A stretch of 64,000 nt of DNA from NCBI GenBank assembly GCA_947504035.1, contig CANNGA010000009.1:149327-213326 (forward strand), written 5' to 3'. Below are positions 34,523-42,449 of this stretch, piece by piece. Source of the stretch: an uncultured Flavobacteriaceae bacterium. GTDB lineage: Bacteria > Bacteroidota > Bacteroidia > Flavobacteriales > Flavobacteriaceae. Position numbers and translations under genes: made by a program. How positions within the stretch are numbered: the first letter of the stretch is position 1; every line of letters starts with the position of its first letter. The notes under the pieces are model-generated. The model made no database searches. It saw only the letters and a program-made list of their open reading frames with translations, and was not told the DNA's origin.

Positions 34523-35080
34523 TTATACTGTCATGATTTCTTTTTCTTTCTTGTCAAAGATACCATCTATGTTCTTAACGTAAGTATCGGTCATTTCTTG
34601 TATGTCAATCTCAGCATTTTTTTTGAGATCTTCAGAAACATCATCCAATTTCTTGATCTCATTATTAGCATCTTTGCGCGCATTTCTAATACCTACTTTG
34701 GCATCTTCAGCTTCAGATTTTGCTTGTTTTGCTAAATCCCTTCTGCGTTCTTCGGTTAAAGGCGGTACGTTAATGATAATCGTATCTCCATTATTCATAG
34801 GGTTAAAACCCAAATTGGCAATCATGATACCACGCTCAATTTCTTGAAGCATATTTTTTTCCCAAGGCTGTACCGTTATCGTTCTACCATCAGGAGTATT
34901 TACATTTGCAACTTGGCTTAGTGGTGTTTGTGAACCATAGTAATCTACCATAACACTACCAAGCATTGCTGGACTTGCTTTTCCTGCTCTTATATTTGTG
35001 AGTTGTTTTTCTAAATGCTTTAAGGCATTACTCATCGCTTCTTTAGCTGTATCTAATATAAATTGTAAATCTTCGTTCAT
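34523..35080 (-). CDS. frr: Ribosome recycling factor
   Basis: 185 residues, the canonical length. RRF with EF-G splits the post-termination ribosome. The three-helix-bundle domain and the hinge domain are intact: LTNIRAGKASPAML near residue 26, YYGSQTPLSQVANV, TVQPWEKNM, INVPPLTEERRRDLAKQAK and a Lys/Glu-rich last helix. pyrH is directly upstream with 46 bases between, the usual order in bacteria, and a terminator follows. Confidence 0.97.
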   Translation of the reverse strand: MNEDLQFILDTAKEAMSNALKHLEKQLTNIRAGKASPAMLGSVMVDYYGSQTPLSQVANVNTPDGRTITVQPWEKNMLQEIERGIMIANLGFNPMNNGDTIIINVPPLTEERRRDLAKQAKSEAEDAKVGIRNARKDANNEIKKLDDVSEDLKKNAEIDIQEMTDTYVKNIDGIFDKKEKEIMTV

Positions 35081-35126
35081 TATTTTAAAATTTAATTTTC
35101 AATAAATACTCAAAAATGGCACTGTT

Positions 35127-35834
35127 TTAAATATTTACCTCTGTACCAATGTTTTCTCCTGCGATAACTTTAAATAGATTTCCAGGGGTATTCATATCAA
35201 AAACTATGATAGGTAATTTATTTTCTTGACTAAGCGTGAACGCTGTAGTGTCCATAACTTTAAGCCCCTTTTTCAAGACGTCATCAAATGAAATCGAGTT
35301 AAATTTAACTGCAGAGCTGTCTTTTTCTGGGTCGGCATTGTAAATACCATCAACACGAGTGCCTTTTAAGATCACATCGGCTTCAATTTCTATAGCACGA
35401 AGTACAGCAGCAGAATCAGTCGTAAAATAAGGATTTCCTGTACCACCACCAAAAATGACAACACGTCCTTTTTCGAGATGACGCATCGCCTTTCTACGGA
35501 TAAAAGGTTCTGCAACTTCATTAATTTTTATGGCTGTTTGCAAACGTGTTGGGATATCAGCATCTTCTAAGGCGCTTTGTAAAGCCAAACCATTGATTAC
35601 TGTAGCCAACATGCCCATATGGTCCCCTTGTACACGATCCATACCATTACTGGCACCAGAAACACCTCTAAAGATATTACCACCACCAATTACAATAGCT
35701 ACTTCTACTCCTTTATCGGTTATGGCTTTGATATCTCGAGCATATTCCGAAAGGCGTTCTGGATCTATACCATACTGGCGTGTCCCCATTAAAGCTTCAC
35801 CAGAGAGTTTAAGTAGTATTCTTTTGTATTTCAT
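35127..35834 (-). CDS. pyrH: UMP kinase
   Basis: 235 residues, amino-acid kinase fold. PyrH phosphorylates UMP to UDP. Motifs [14 protein letters not shown] at the N-terminus, [50 protein letters not shown] and [16 protein letters not shown] are all present. It forms a unit with frr and is separated from tsf by about 290 bases including a terminator and its own -7 element. Confidence 0.97.
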   Translation of the reverse strand: MKYKRILLKLSGEALMGTRQYGIDPERLSEYARDIKAITDKGVEVAIVIGGGNIFRGVSGASNGMDRVQGDHMGMLATVINGLALQSALEDADIPTRLQTAIKINEVAEPFIRRKAMRHLEKGRVVIFGGGTGNPYFTTDSAAVLRAIEIEADVILKGTRVDGIYNADPEKDSSAVKFNSISFDDVLKKGLKVMDTTAFTLSQENKLPIIVFDMNTPGNLFKVIAGENIGTEVNI

Positions 35835-35909
35835 TGCGGTAGTTTTTATGTTTTAGTTAGAATAAAATAGTGTCTGCATGTAACGAGATACTGTTTTATT
35901 TAGGCGAGA

Positions 35910-35917
35910 CAAAATTA
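35910..35917 (-). promoter_or_regulatory. -7 element upstream of pyrH
   Basis: Minus strand TAATTTTG, matching TAnnTTTG, 76 bases before the pyrH ATG. No matching TTG at standard spacing, so support is partial. The rest of the pyrH-tsf gap (35835-36126) holds this site and the tsf terminator and no gene. Confidence 0.35.
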
Positions 35918-36063
35918 CATAAATTTTTCAATTCCGTCGTTTGTCTCTCTATGGAATTAGCATTTTAGTGCATTAAATGCTGTTACAAATGCGAATAGAG
36001 GGGTATACGTGGGAGAATAAAGACGATTGGGCTTAGCGTATTGGGTTACGTCGTTTTATCCTA

Positions 36064-36099
36064 TAAAAAAACACCATTCTAAAGTATAGAATGGTGTTT
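36064..36099 (-). terminator. Intrinsic terminator of tsf
   Basis: A perfect 12-bp stem (AAACACCATTCT with AGAATGGTGTTT, seven-base loop) followed on the minus strand by seven T residues. It ends the rplM-rpsI-rpsB-tsf unit. Confidence 0.9.
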
Positions 36100-36126
36100 A
36101 TATAGTGGTGTTTCAATAGGATAGTA

Positions 36127-37101
36127 TTACCCTAAAGTAACGCGTTTAAACGCTGCGATTTCAACATCTCCAAAAGAAGATACATAATCAGCAACCGTTT
36201 TCTTTTCATCTTTAATGAAGTTTTGATCTAATAAACACTGTTCTTGATCTAAAGTTGTGTTATCAGAAATAAAACGTTGCATTTTACCTGGTAAAATTTT
36301 ATCCCAGATTTGTTCTGGTTTGCCTTCAGCTTTTAATTCAGCTTTTGCATCTTCTTCAGCCTGTGCTAATGCTTCAGCTGTTAACTGAGACATAGAAATG
36401 TACTTAGGTACGTTTTTAAGTGTTTTACCTAAACGTCCTAATTCGATATTATCTTTTTCTATAACAGCAATTCTAGCTTCTGTTTCAGAGGCTACATAAG
36501 CAGGATCGAAATCTTTGTAAGATAATGTCGTAGCACCCATAGAGGCAATCTGCATAGCTACATCTTTAGCTAAAGCTTCAATATTATTTACAACACTAGA
36601 AAAACCAACGATAGCAGCAATTTTGTTGATGTGTACATAAGAACCAACATAGGCAGCTTCTATTTTTTCAAAAGCATTGATTTCTAATTTCTCACCAATA
36701 ACACCAGTTTGTTCTACTAATTTCTCAGCAACTGTCATACCACCAAAATCTGAAGCTAAAAAGTCTTCTTTAGTCGCAGAATTTAAAGCGATATCTCCTA
36801 ATTGGCTCGCTAAGGCTAAAAAGTTTTCATTTTTACCAACGAAATCAGTTTCACAACCTAATACAATAGCAACACCTGCTGTGTTGTCTGCATTTACTTT
36901 AGCAACAGCAGCACCTTCACTAGATTCTCTGTCTGCTCTTTTAGCTGCTACTTTCTGACCTTTTTTACGTAAAACTTCAATAGCTTTATCGAAATCACCT
37001 TCAGCTTCAACTAAAGCTTTTTTGCAGTCCATCATTCCTGCTCCAGTAGCTTTTCTTAATTTGTTTACTTCAGCTGCTGTTATTTTTACTGTAGTACTCA
37101 T
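36127..37101 (-). CDS. tsf: Translation elongation factor Ts
   Basis: 324 residues; Bacteroidota EF-Ts is usually longer than the E. coli protein (283). It exchanges GDP for GTP on EF-Tu. The N-terminal UBA-like domain with LRKATGAGMMDCKKALVEAEG, the conserved CETDFVGKN motif at about residue 88, and the core domain are clear. rpsB lies 85 bases upstream, the nearly universal pairing. Confidence 0.97.
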   Translation of the reverse strand: MSTTVKITAAEVNKLRKATGAGMMDCKKALVEAEGDFDKAIEVLRKKGQKVAAKRADRESSEGAAVAKVNADNTAGVAIVLGCETDFVGKNENFLALASQLGDIALNSATKEDFLASDFGGMTVAEKLVEQTGVIGEKLEINAFEKIEAAYVGSYVHINKIAAIVGFSSVVNNIEALAKDVAMQIASMGATTLSYKDFDPAYVASETEARIAVIEKDNIELGRLGKTLKNVPKYISMSQLTAEALAQAEEDAKAELKAEGKPEQIWDKILPGKMQRFISDNTTLDQEQCLLDQNFIKDEKKTVADYVSSFGDVEIAAFKRVTLG

Positions 37102-37186
37102 AGTAATTATAATTTAAAAAAGTCGTTCAATATATTTTCTGCAAAGAAAAGAACTAAACGACTTGTTTGTGTTGTGTTAATGTTAT

Positions 37187-37960
37187 TTATTCTTCTTCTT
37201 CGGCGGCTACTGCTGGTGCTTTTTTAGCTTCTGCTTTAGGCGCTTCTTTTTCAGCTGCTGTGGCTGCTTTTTCAGCTTTACGTTCTGCTAAACCTCCAGA
37301 TACAGCATCTGCAACATGCGTTAAGATTTTGTTTATCGATTTAGAAGCATCATCATTTGCTGGTATCACATAATCTACTTGACGTGGATCTGAGTTTGTA
37401 TCTACCATTGCAAAAATAGGAATGTTTAATTTTTGAGCTTCTTTAATCGCGATATGCTCACGCTTAATGTCTACAACAAATAAAGCACCTGGTAAACGTG
37501 TCATGTCGCTAATAGAACCTAAGTTCTTTTCTAATTTAGCTCTTAGACGGTCTACTTGTAAACGCTCTTTTTTAGATAGTGTCATGAAGGTACCATCTTT
37601 CTTCATTCTATCGATAGAAGCCATTTTTTTAACAGCCTTTCTAATCGTTACAAAGTTTGTTAACATACCACCTGGCCATCTTTCTGTGATGTAAGGCATG
37701 TTGATAGCGCCTGCTTTTTCAGCAACAATATCTTTTGCTTGTTTTTTAGTGGCAACAAATAAAATTTTGCGACCAGATGCAGCGATTTTTGCTAATGCTG
37801 CTCCAGCTTCATCAATTTTAGCTGCTGTTTTATATAGGTTTATAATATGGATACCGTTACGTTCCATATATACGTAAGGCGCCATGTTTGGATCCCACTT
37901 ACGTGTAAGGTGTCCAAAGTGTACACCTGCTTCAAGTAATTCTTTTACTTCTACTGCCAT
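37187..37960 (-). CDS. rpsB: 30S ribosomal protein S2
   Basis: 257 residues from the ATG at 37960 (MAVEVKELLEAGVHFGHLTR), the family start; an in-frame ATG 16 codons upstream gives an implausible extension. The Rossmann-like S2 body is intact (MAPYVYMERNGIHIINLYKT, FVATKKQAKDIV, ITERWPGGMLTNF, IPIFAMVDTNSDP). The C-terminus has an Ala/Lys/Glu-rich tail of about 40 residues. Two stem-loops lie in the spacer between rpsI and rpsB and may affect its expression. Confidence 0.97.
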   Translation of the reverse strand: MAVEVKELLEAGVHFGHLTRKWDPNMAPYVYMERNGIHIINLYKTAAKIDEAGAALAKIAASGRKILFVATKKQAKDIVAEKAGAINMPYITERWPGGMLTNFVTIRKAVKKMASIDRMKKDGTFMTLSKKERLQVDRLRAKLEKNLGSISDMTRLPGALFVVDIKREHIAIKEAQKLNIPIFAMVDTNSDPRQVDYVIPANDDASKSINKILTHVADAVSGGLAERKAEKAATAAEKEAPKAEAKKAPAVAAEEEE

Positions 37961-38110
37961 TTTGTAATAGTTTACGTTCTGTTGAATTAGCAATGGATAA
38001 GTGGTCATTTTTAAAAAATCGCCTTAGCCATTTAGATGCTAAACTAGATCTTGCCTTCTATTAAAAGCAAGAACAACACTAACTTTTATTTTTAATTGAT
38101 TTGAAAATGA

Positions 38111-38151
38111 TACAAGATTCTGTAATACAGATCCTGAACCATGTCCAGGAT
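38111..38151 (-). other. Two stem-loops in the rpsI-rpsB spacer
   Basis: An imperfect hairpin around 38116-38133 (GATTCTGT / ACAGATC with one bulged base) and a 6-bp hairpin at 38131-38136 with 38146-38151 touch each other and abut the rpsI stop codon. No U-run follows. They could slow RNA decay or form part of an rpsB leader; neither is shown. Confidence 0.3.
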
Positions 38152-38152
38152 A

Positions 38153-38539
38153 TTAACGTTTCGAGAATTGGAATTTTTTACGCGCTTTCTTCTGTCCGAA
38201 TTTCTTACGCTCTACCATTCTTGGATCTCTTGTTAATAAACCTTCTGGCTTTAAAATTAACCTGTTCTCTGCATCTATTTCGCACATTGCGCGAGATAAT
38301 GCTAAACGAACAGCTTCTGCTTGACCAGTAATACCACCTCCATATACATTTACTGTAATATCAAAGTTGCCGTCATTGTTAGTCAAAACTAAAGGTTGTT
38401 TTACTTTATACTGTAACGTACCTGTTGTAAAATAATTAGCTAAGTCTTTTTTATTAATCGTAATGTTTCCAGTTCCTTGAGAAACATAAGCACGAGCAAC
38501 AGCCGTCTTTCTACGGCCAATTTTGTGAATTACATCCAT
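38153..38539 (-). CDS. rpsI: 30S ribosomal protein S9
   Basis: 128 residues, standard length. Motifs IGRRKTAVARAYV at the start, VYGGGITGQAEAVRLALSRA in the middle, and the basic C-terminal tail ending KKARKKFQFSKR, which reaches the P-site tRNA in the ribosome. The start codon overlaps the rplM stop by one base (TAATG), the usual L13-S9 coupling. Confidence 0.98.
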   Translation of the reverse strand: MDVIHKIGRRKTAVARAYVSQGTGNITINKKDLANYFTTGTLQYKVKQPLVLTNNDGNFDITVNVYGGGITGQAEAVRLALSRAMCEIDAENRLILKPEGLLTRDPRMVERKKFGQKKARKKFQFSKR

Positions 38540-38994
38540 TATTTGAATTCGTTTAAGTTAATTGTTTTTGGCTTTTGCGCTTCATGTTTATGAGCTGCAC
38601 CAACAACAACGGTTAGGTTACGGAATAACGCTGCACCTAATTTGTTTTTAGGTAACATTCCTTTAACTGATTTTTCTACTATACGAGCAGGATTTTTTCC
38701 AAATAACTCGGTAGCAGTTAAACTTCTTTGACCACCTGGGTAACCTGTGTGACGAATGTAACTTTTATCGTTCCATTTGTTTCCAGATAAGTTGATTTTT
38801 TCTGCATTGATAACAATTACGTTATCACCGCAATCAACATGTGGTGTGAAGTTAGGCTTGTGCTTACCTCTTAATAGTTTTGCAACTTTAGAAGCTAAAC
38901 GCCCAAGCGTTTGATCTTCTGCATCTACTAAAACCCACTGCTTATCTACAGTTGCTTTATTGGCAGAAATCGTTTTGTAGCTTAATGTGTCCAC
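38539..38994 (-). CDS. rplM: 50S ribosomal protein L13
   Basis: 151 residues. Motifs [45 protein letters not shown] and [16 protein letters not shown] are canonical. It leads the rplM-rpsI-rpsB-tsf operon and is preceded by a textbook Bacteroidota promoter, leaving a leader of roughly 40 bases that contains a small hairpin. Confidence 0.98.
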   Translation of the reverse strand: MDTLSYKTISANKATVDKQWVLVDAEDQTLGRLASKVAKLLRGKHKPNFTPHVDCGDNVIVINAEKINLSGNKWNDKSYIRHTGYPGGQRSLTATELFGKNPARIVEKSVKGMLPKNKLGAALFRNLTVVVGAAHKHEAQKPKTINLNEFK

Positions 38995-39041
38995 ACTTTT
39001 AATTTTTTCTGATTAAACATTCCTCTCTTAAAAAGAGTTTG

Positions 39042-39072
39042 CAAATGTACGATTATATATTTTATTACCAAA
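39042..39072 (-). promoter_or_regulatory. Promoter of the rplM operon
   Basis: Minus strand: TTTG (39072-39069), 19 bases, TACATTTG (39049-39042). This is the complete -33/-7 consensus with ideal spacing. Confidence 0.75.
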
Positions 39073-39222
39073 CCACCAAACGTAATATTTTGGCTAGCAA
39101 TAGAATGCCTTAACAAACTGTAAATCTTTATGGTAAAAGCGAATGGGTCTTGTTTTTAATCGAAAGGGACCATAGAAATGCTAAAAGAGATGTCTTTTAG
39201 ACGTTTAAGTACTTGAAAAAAA

Positions 39223-40185
39223 TTAAGAGGAATAGGTTGCTCTTTTTAAGCGGTCATTGATAGATTTACCTAAATCGTGGTCTGGGAATATTTCTGTAAT
39301 GATAAGGTCTAAATTTAGGCTGTCCAATTGGTGTAAGGCATCGTATAATTGCGCCATAGCTTCTTCCAGATGTCCAGATTTGGAGAGTACGATGTGTTTT
39401 TCAATACTTTCATGCTGTACGACTTGCATAAATGTTAAGACGCCAATTCGTTTCCCTTTGTGTTTAAGAACGTCTTCCATAATGCGATTAGAGCGTATGG
39501 TTGGTGTGGAAGGGGCATAATGCCTATCCAACATACCCGGAGCATTGGGGGTGTTATTGTCTGTGTTTTTTAGAGCTATTTTACCAATCGCTTTTTCGAT
39601 AGCTTCTAACGAGATGGCACCTAGGCGGTATATAATAGGCTGGTCATCTTCAAAACCTATAATGGTAGACTCTATGCCTTTATGACAAGCGCCGCCATCT
39701 AAAACCATTTTAATTTTAGTTTTAAAATAGTGATCGACATGAGCTGCTTTCGTTGGACTAATGCTTCCAAACGGATTGGCACTTGGTGCAGCAATTGGAA
39801 AGTCTAAGCGTTTCAAAAGGTCTTGCGTTACGTTATGGTTTGGCACGCGTACAGCTACGGTGTCCTTTCCAGCAGTGACAATATCGGGTATGACATCTTG
39901 TTTTTTTAGAACTAAGGTAAGCGGTCCGGGCCAAAATGCGTCTGCCAATTGTTGCGCTTTTTCAGGCACATGGCGGGCCACTGTTGTTAAAGCTCTATTT
40001 TTAGCGATATGAACAATTAAAGGGTTGAATAGTGGGCGTTCTTTAGTTTTGAAAATTTGGCGAATTGCATTTTCATTAAAAATATTCCCAGCCAATCCAT
40101 AAACAGTCTCTGTTGGGATTGCAATAATGTCACCGGCACTCAACAATTGGGCGGCTTTAGAGATGTCTTTTGAAATAATGCTCAT
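39223..40185 (-). CDS. sua5: Threonylcarbamoyl-AMP synthase, Sua5 type
   Basis: 320 residues: an N-terminal YrdC/TsaC domain (residues 1-205; IAIPTETVYGLAGN, KTKERPLFNPLIVH, WPGPLTLVLKK, SANPFGSISPT) plus a C-terminal Sua5 domain (about 225-320). It makes threonylcarbamoyl-AMP from threonine, bicarbonate and ATP, the first step of t6A modification at position 37 of ANN-reading tRNAs. The linker between the domains carries the expected PGMLDRHYAP motif. Divergent from ygiQ; a TAAATTTG octamer lies at 40212-40205 on the minus strand. Confidence 0.92.
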   Translation of the reverse strand: MSIISKDISKAAQLLSAGDIIAIPTETVYGLAGNIFNENAIRQIFKTKERPLFNPLIVHIAKNRALTTVARHVPEKAQQLADAFWPGPLTLVLKKQDVIPDIVTAGKDTVAVRVPNHNVTQDLLKRLDFPIAAPSANPFGSISPTKAAHVDHYFKTKIKMVLDGGACHKGIESTIIGFEDDQPIIYRLGAISLEAIEKAIGKIALKNTDNNTPNAPGMLDRHYAPSTPTIRSNRIMEDVLKHKGKRIGVLTFMQVVQHESIEKHIVLSKSGHLEEAMAQLYDALHQLDSLNLDLIITEIFPDHDLGKSINDRLKRATYSS

Positions 40186-40367
40186 TTGAGATAAAAATAA
40201 GTGGCAAATTTAAATAAAAAATCACAACCTACCTTATAGGTGCCTTAGTGCTTTCAGGGGTAGGATTATGAGATAAAGACGTAGGTTGTCCTTGCCTAGA
40301 GTTGTTGAATAGATGTTATTTATTTATAGATAGGACATAAGCTGATAAAGTAATGGTCGATTTTCCG

Positions 40368-40375
40368 TATTTTTG
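40368..40375 (+). promoter_or_regulatory. -7 element just upstream of ygiQ
   Basis: TATTTTTG, exact TAnnTTTG, ends seven bases before the ATG at 40383. If used, transcription starts nearly at the start codon. No convincing -33 element was found. Confidence 0.4.
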
Positions 40376-40382
40376 CACAGCT

Positions 40383-42332
40383 ATGCAAGACTTAAAACTT
40401 TCAGATTGGTTGCCTACCACAAACAAAGAGGTGAAAATTAAAGGATGGGATGCGTTAGATGTGATTCTATTTAGTGGAGACGCTTATGTGGATCACCCTT
40501 CGTTTGGACCTGCCGTGATAGGCCGTATATTAGAAAGTTATGGCTTGCGTGTTGCTATCGTGCCTCAACCTAATGTGAACGATAATCTTCAAGATTTTGT
40601 AAAATTAGGGGCGCCAAAGTTGTTTTTTGGTGTTACAGGAGGGTGTATGGACCCAATGATTAGCAATTACAATGCGAATAAAAAACGACGGGACAAGGAT
40701 GCGTATACGCCAAATGGAGAGATTGGTTTTAGGCCAGATTATGCTACGACCGTTTATTCAAAAATTTTAAAAGAAAAGTGGCCAGATGTCCCTGTACTTA
40801 TCGGCGGGATTGAAGCCTCACTACGACGCGTTACCCATTACGATTATTGGAGTGATAAGTTGCTGCCTTCTATTTTAGAGACCTCTAAAGCCGATATGTT
40901 GGTTTATGGTATGGGGGAACAACCTTTAAGAGAGGTCGTACGTTTGTTGCAAAAGGGCGTGCCATTTTCTAGTATTACCACTATAAAACAAACCGCTGTT
41001 TTATTAGATAAAAATGCTAAAATACCTAAAAATAGTAATTGGGAAGATGTTGAAATTGTATCTCATGAACGTTGTTTGAAAGATAAAAAAGCCTATGCTT
41101 CTAATTTTAAAACGATTGAACAGGAGAGTAATAAATTAGCAGCCAGACGTATTTTTCAAAAGGTAGGAACCAAGACGTTAATGATTAATCCGCCTTATCC
41201 AACCATGACAGAGGGCGAAATTGACGCGTCTTTCGATTTGCCTTATACAAGGTTGCCACACCCTAAATACAATAAACGAGGACCAATTCCTGCTTTCGAA
41301 ATGATTAAGTTTTCGATAAACATTCACAGAGGGTGTTTTGGAGGATGTAGTTTTTGTACGATATCTGCCCATCAGGGAAAATTTATAGCGTCTCGTAGCC
41401 AAGAGTCTGTGTTAAGAGAAGTTGATACTGTAGCAAATATGCCCGATTTTAAAGGATATTTGTCAGACATAGGTGGCCCTAGTGCTAATATGTATAAAAT
41501 GAAAGGAAAGGTGCAAGAGATTTGCGATAAGTGTGTCGCACCGTCTTGTATTTCACCTGTTATTTGCAGTAATTTAGATACGTCTCATAAACCTTTAACA
41601 GAACTGTATCAGGCTGTAGATAGTCATCCTAAAATAAAAAAATCGTTTATTGGTAGTGGGATACGACACGATATGCTTGTGCCAGAATTTAACAAAAACG
41701 CAGATCCTAAAGAATTAGATGCCTATACTGAAGAGGTGATGACAAAGCACGTTTCTGGACGTTTAAAAGTAGCACCAGAACATACGAGCGATCCCGTTTT
41801 GAAGTTAATGCGAAAACCATCCTTTAGTTATTTCCATAAATTTAAGGAACGGTTTGATAAAATTAACCTTAAGAATAAGTTGAAGTTGCAACTTATTCCT
41901 TATTTCATATCCAATCACCCTGCTTGTGAGGCAGAAGATATGGCCAATTTAGCGGCAGAGACTAAAGATATGGGCTTTCAGTTAGAACAGGTGCAAGGGT
42001 TTACTCCAACACCAATGACTGTAGCTACTGTAATTTATTACAGTGGGTACCACCCTTACACTCTTAAAAAAGTAAATACGCCAAAGACACGTAAAGAAAA
42101 GGACGAGCAACATCGTTTTTTCTTTTGGTATAAAGACGAGAATAAAGCGTGGATAAAAAACACTTTAAATAAGCTTGGTCGCCAAGATTTATTAAAAGTA
42201 CTTCTTCCAGAAAAGGCAGAGAAATGGCGTAAAAATAAGCCAGGTAAAGCCAAACATACGTTTGATGATGCTGTGCCTTTTAACCAAAGGAAACAAAAAG
42301 CGAAGTTTAAAACTAAAAAGAAGCGAAAGTAA
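40383..42332 (+). CDS. ygiQ: YgiQ family radical SAM protein
   Basis: 649 residues from the ATG at 40383 (MQDLKLSDWLPTTNKEVKIK), the family start; an ATG ten codons upstream lies before the likely promoter. The protein has an N-terminal cobalamin-binding-like region (VILFSGDAYVDHPSFG, RVAIVPQPN), the radical SAM motif CFGGCSFC in the middle with the HRGC context, and a basic Lys-rich tail. It is a radical SAM enzyme of unknown substrate; the family has a DUF3362-type C-terminal part. The gene converges on polA with overlapping stem-loops between them. Confidence 0.93.
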   Translation: MQDLKLSDWLPTTNKEVKIKGWDALDVILFSGDAYVDHPSFGPAVIGRILESYGLRVAIVPQPNVNDNLQDFVKLGAPKLFFGVTGGCMDPMISNYNANKKRRDKDAYTPNGEIGFRPDYATTVYSKILKEKWPDVPVLIGGIEASLRRVTHYDYWSDKLLPSILETSKADMLVYGMGEQPLREVVRLLQKGVPFSSITTIKQTAVLLDKNAKIPKNSNWEDVEIVSHERCLKDKKAYASNFKTIEQESNKLAARRIFQKVGTKTLMINPPYPTMTEGEIDASFDLPYTRLPHPKYNKRGPIPAFEMIKFSINIHRGCFGGCSFCTISAHQGKFIASRSQESVLREVDTVANMPDFKGYLSDIGGPSANMYKMKGKVQEICDKCVAPSCISPVICSNLDTSHKPLTELYQAVDSHPKIKKSFIGSGIRHDMLVPEFNKNADPKELDAYTEEVMTKHVSGRLKVAPEHTSDPVLKLMRKPSFSYFHKFKERFDKINLKNKLKLQLIPYFISNHPACEAEDMANLAAETKDMGFQLEQVQGFTPTPMTVATVIYYSGYHPYTLKKVNTPKTRKEKDEQHRFFFWYKDENKAWIKNTLNKLGRQDLLKVLLPEKAEKWRKNKPGKAKHTFDDAVPFNQRKQKAKFKTKKKRK

Positions 42333-42397
42333 TTTGTTTTTGCAAACCATTTTCTAATTGCTCTCAATTAGAAGGCTTTATGATGTGATTTCAAATG

Positions 42398-42437
42398 GAG
42401 ACTTTAGGAGTCTCAGAACACGTTTAGTGTTCTGAGA
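42398..42437. terminator. Overlapping stem-loops between ygiQ and polA
   Basis: Two hairpins share four bases (42411-42414): 42398-42403 with 42409-42414 (6 bp) and a perfect 11-bp stem 42411-42421 with 42427-42437 around a five-base loop. They cannot form at once. There is no long U-run on either side, so termination of the two converging genes is likely but not certain. Confidence 0.5.
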
Positions 42438-42449
42438 GATCTATTTCTA

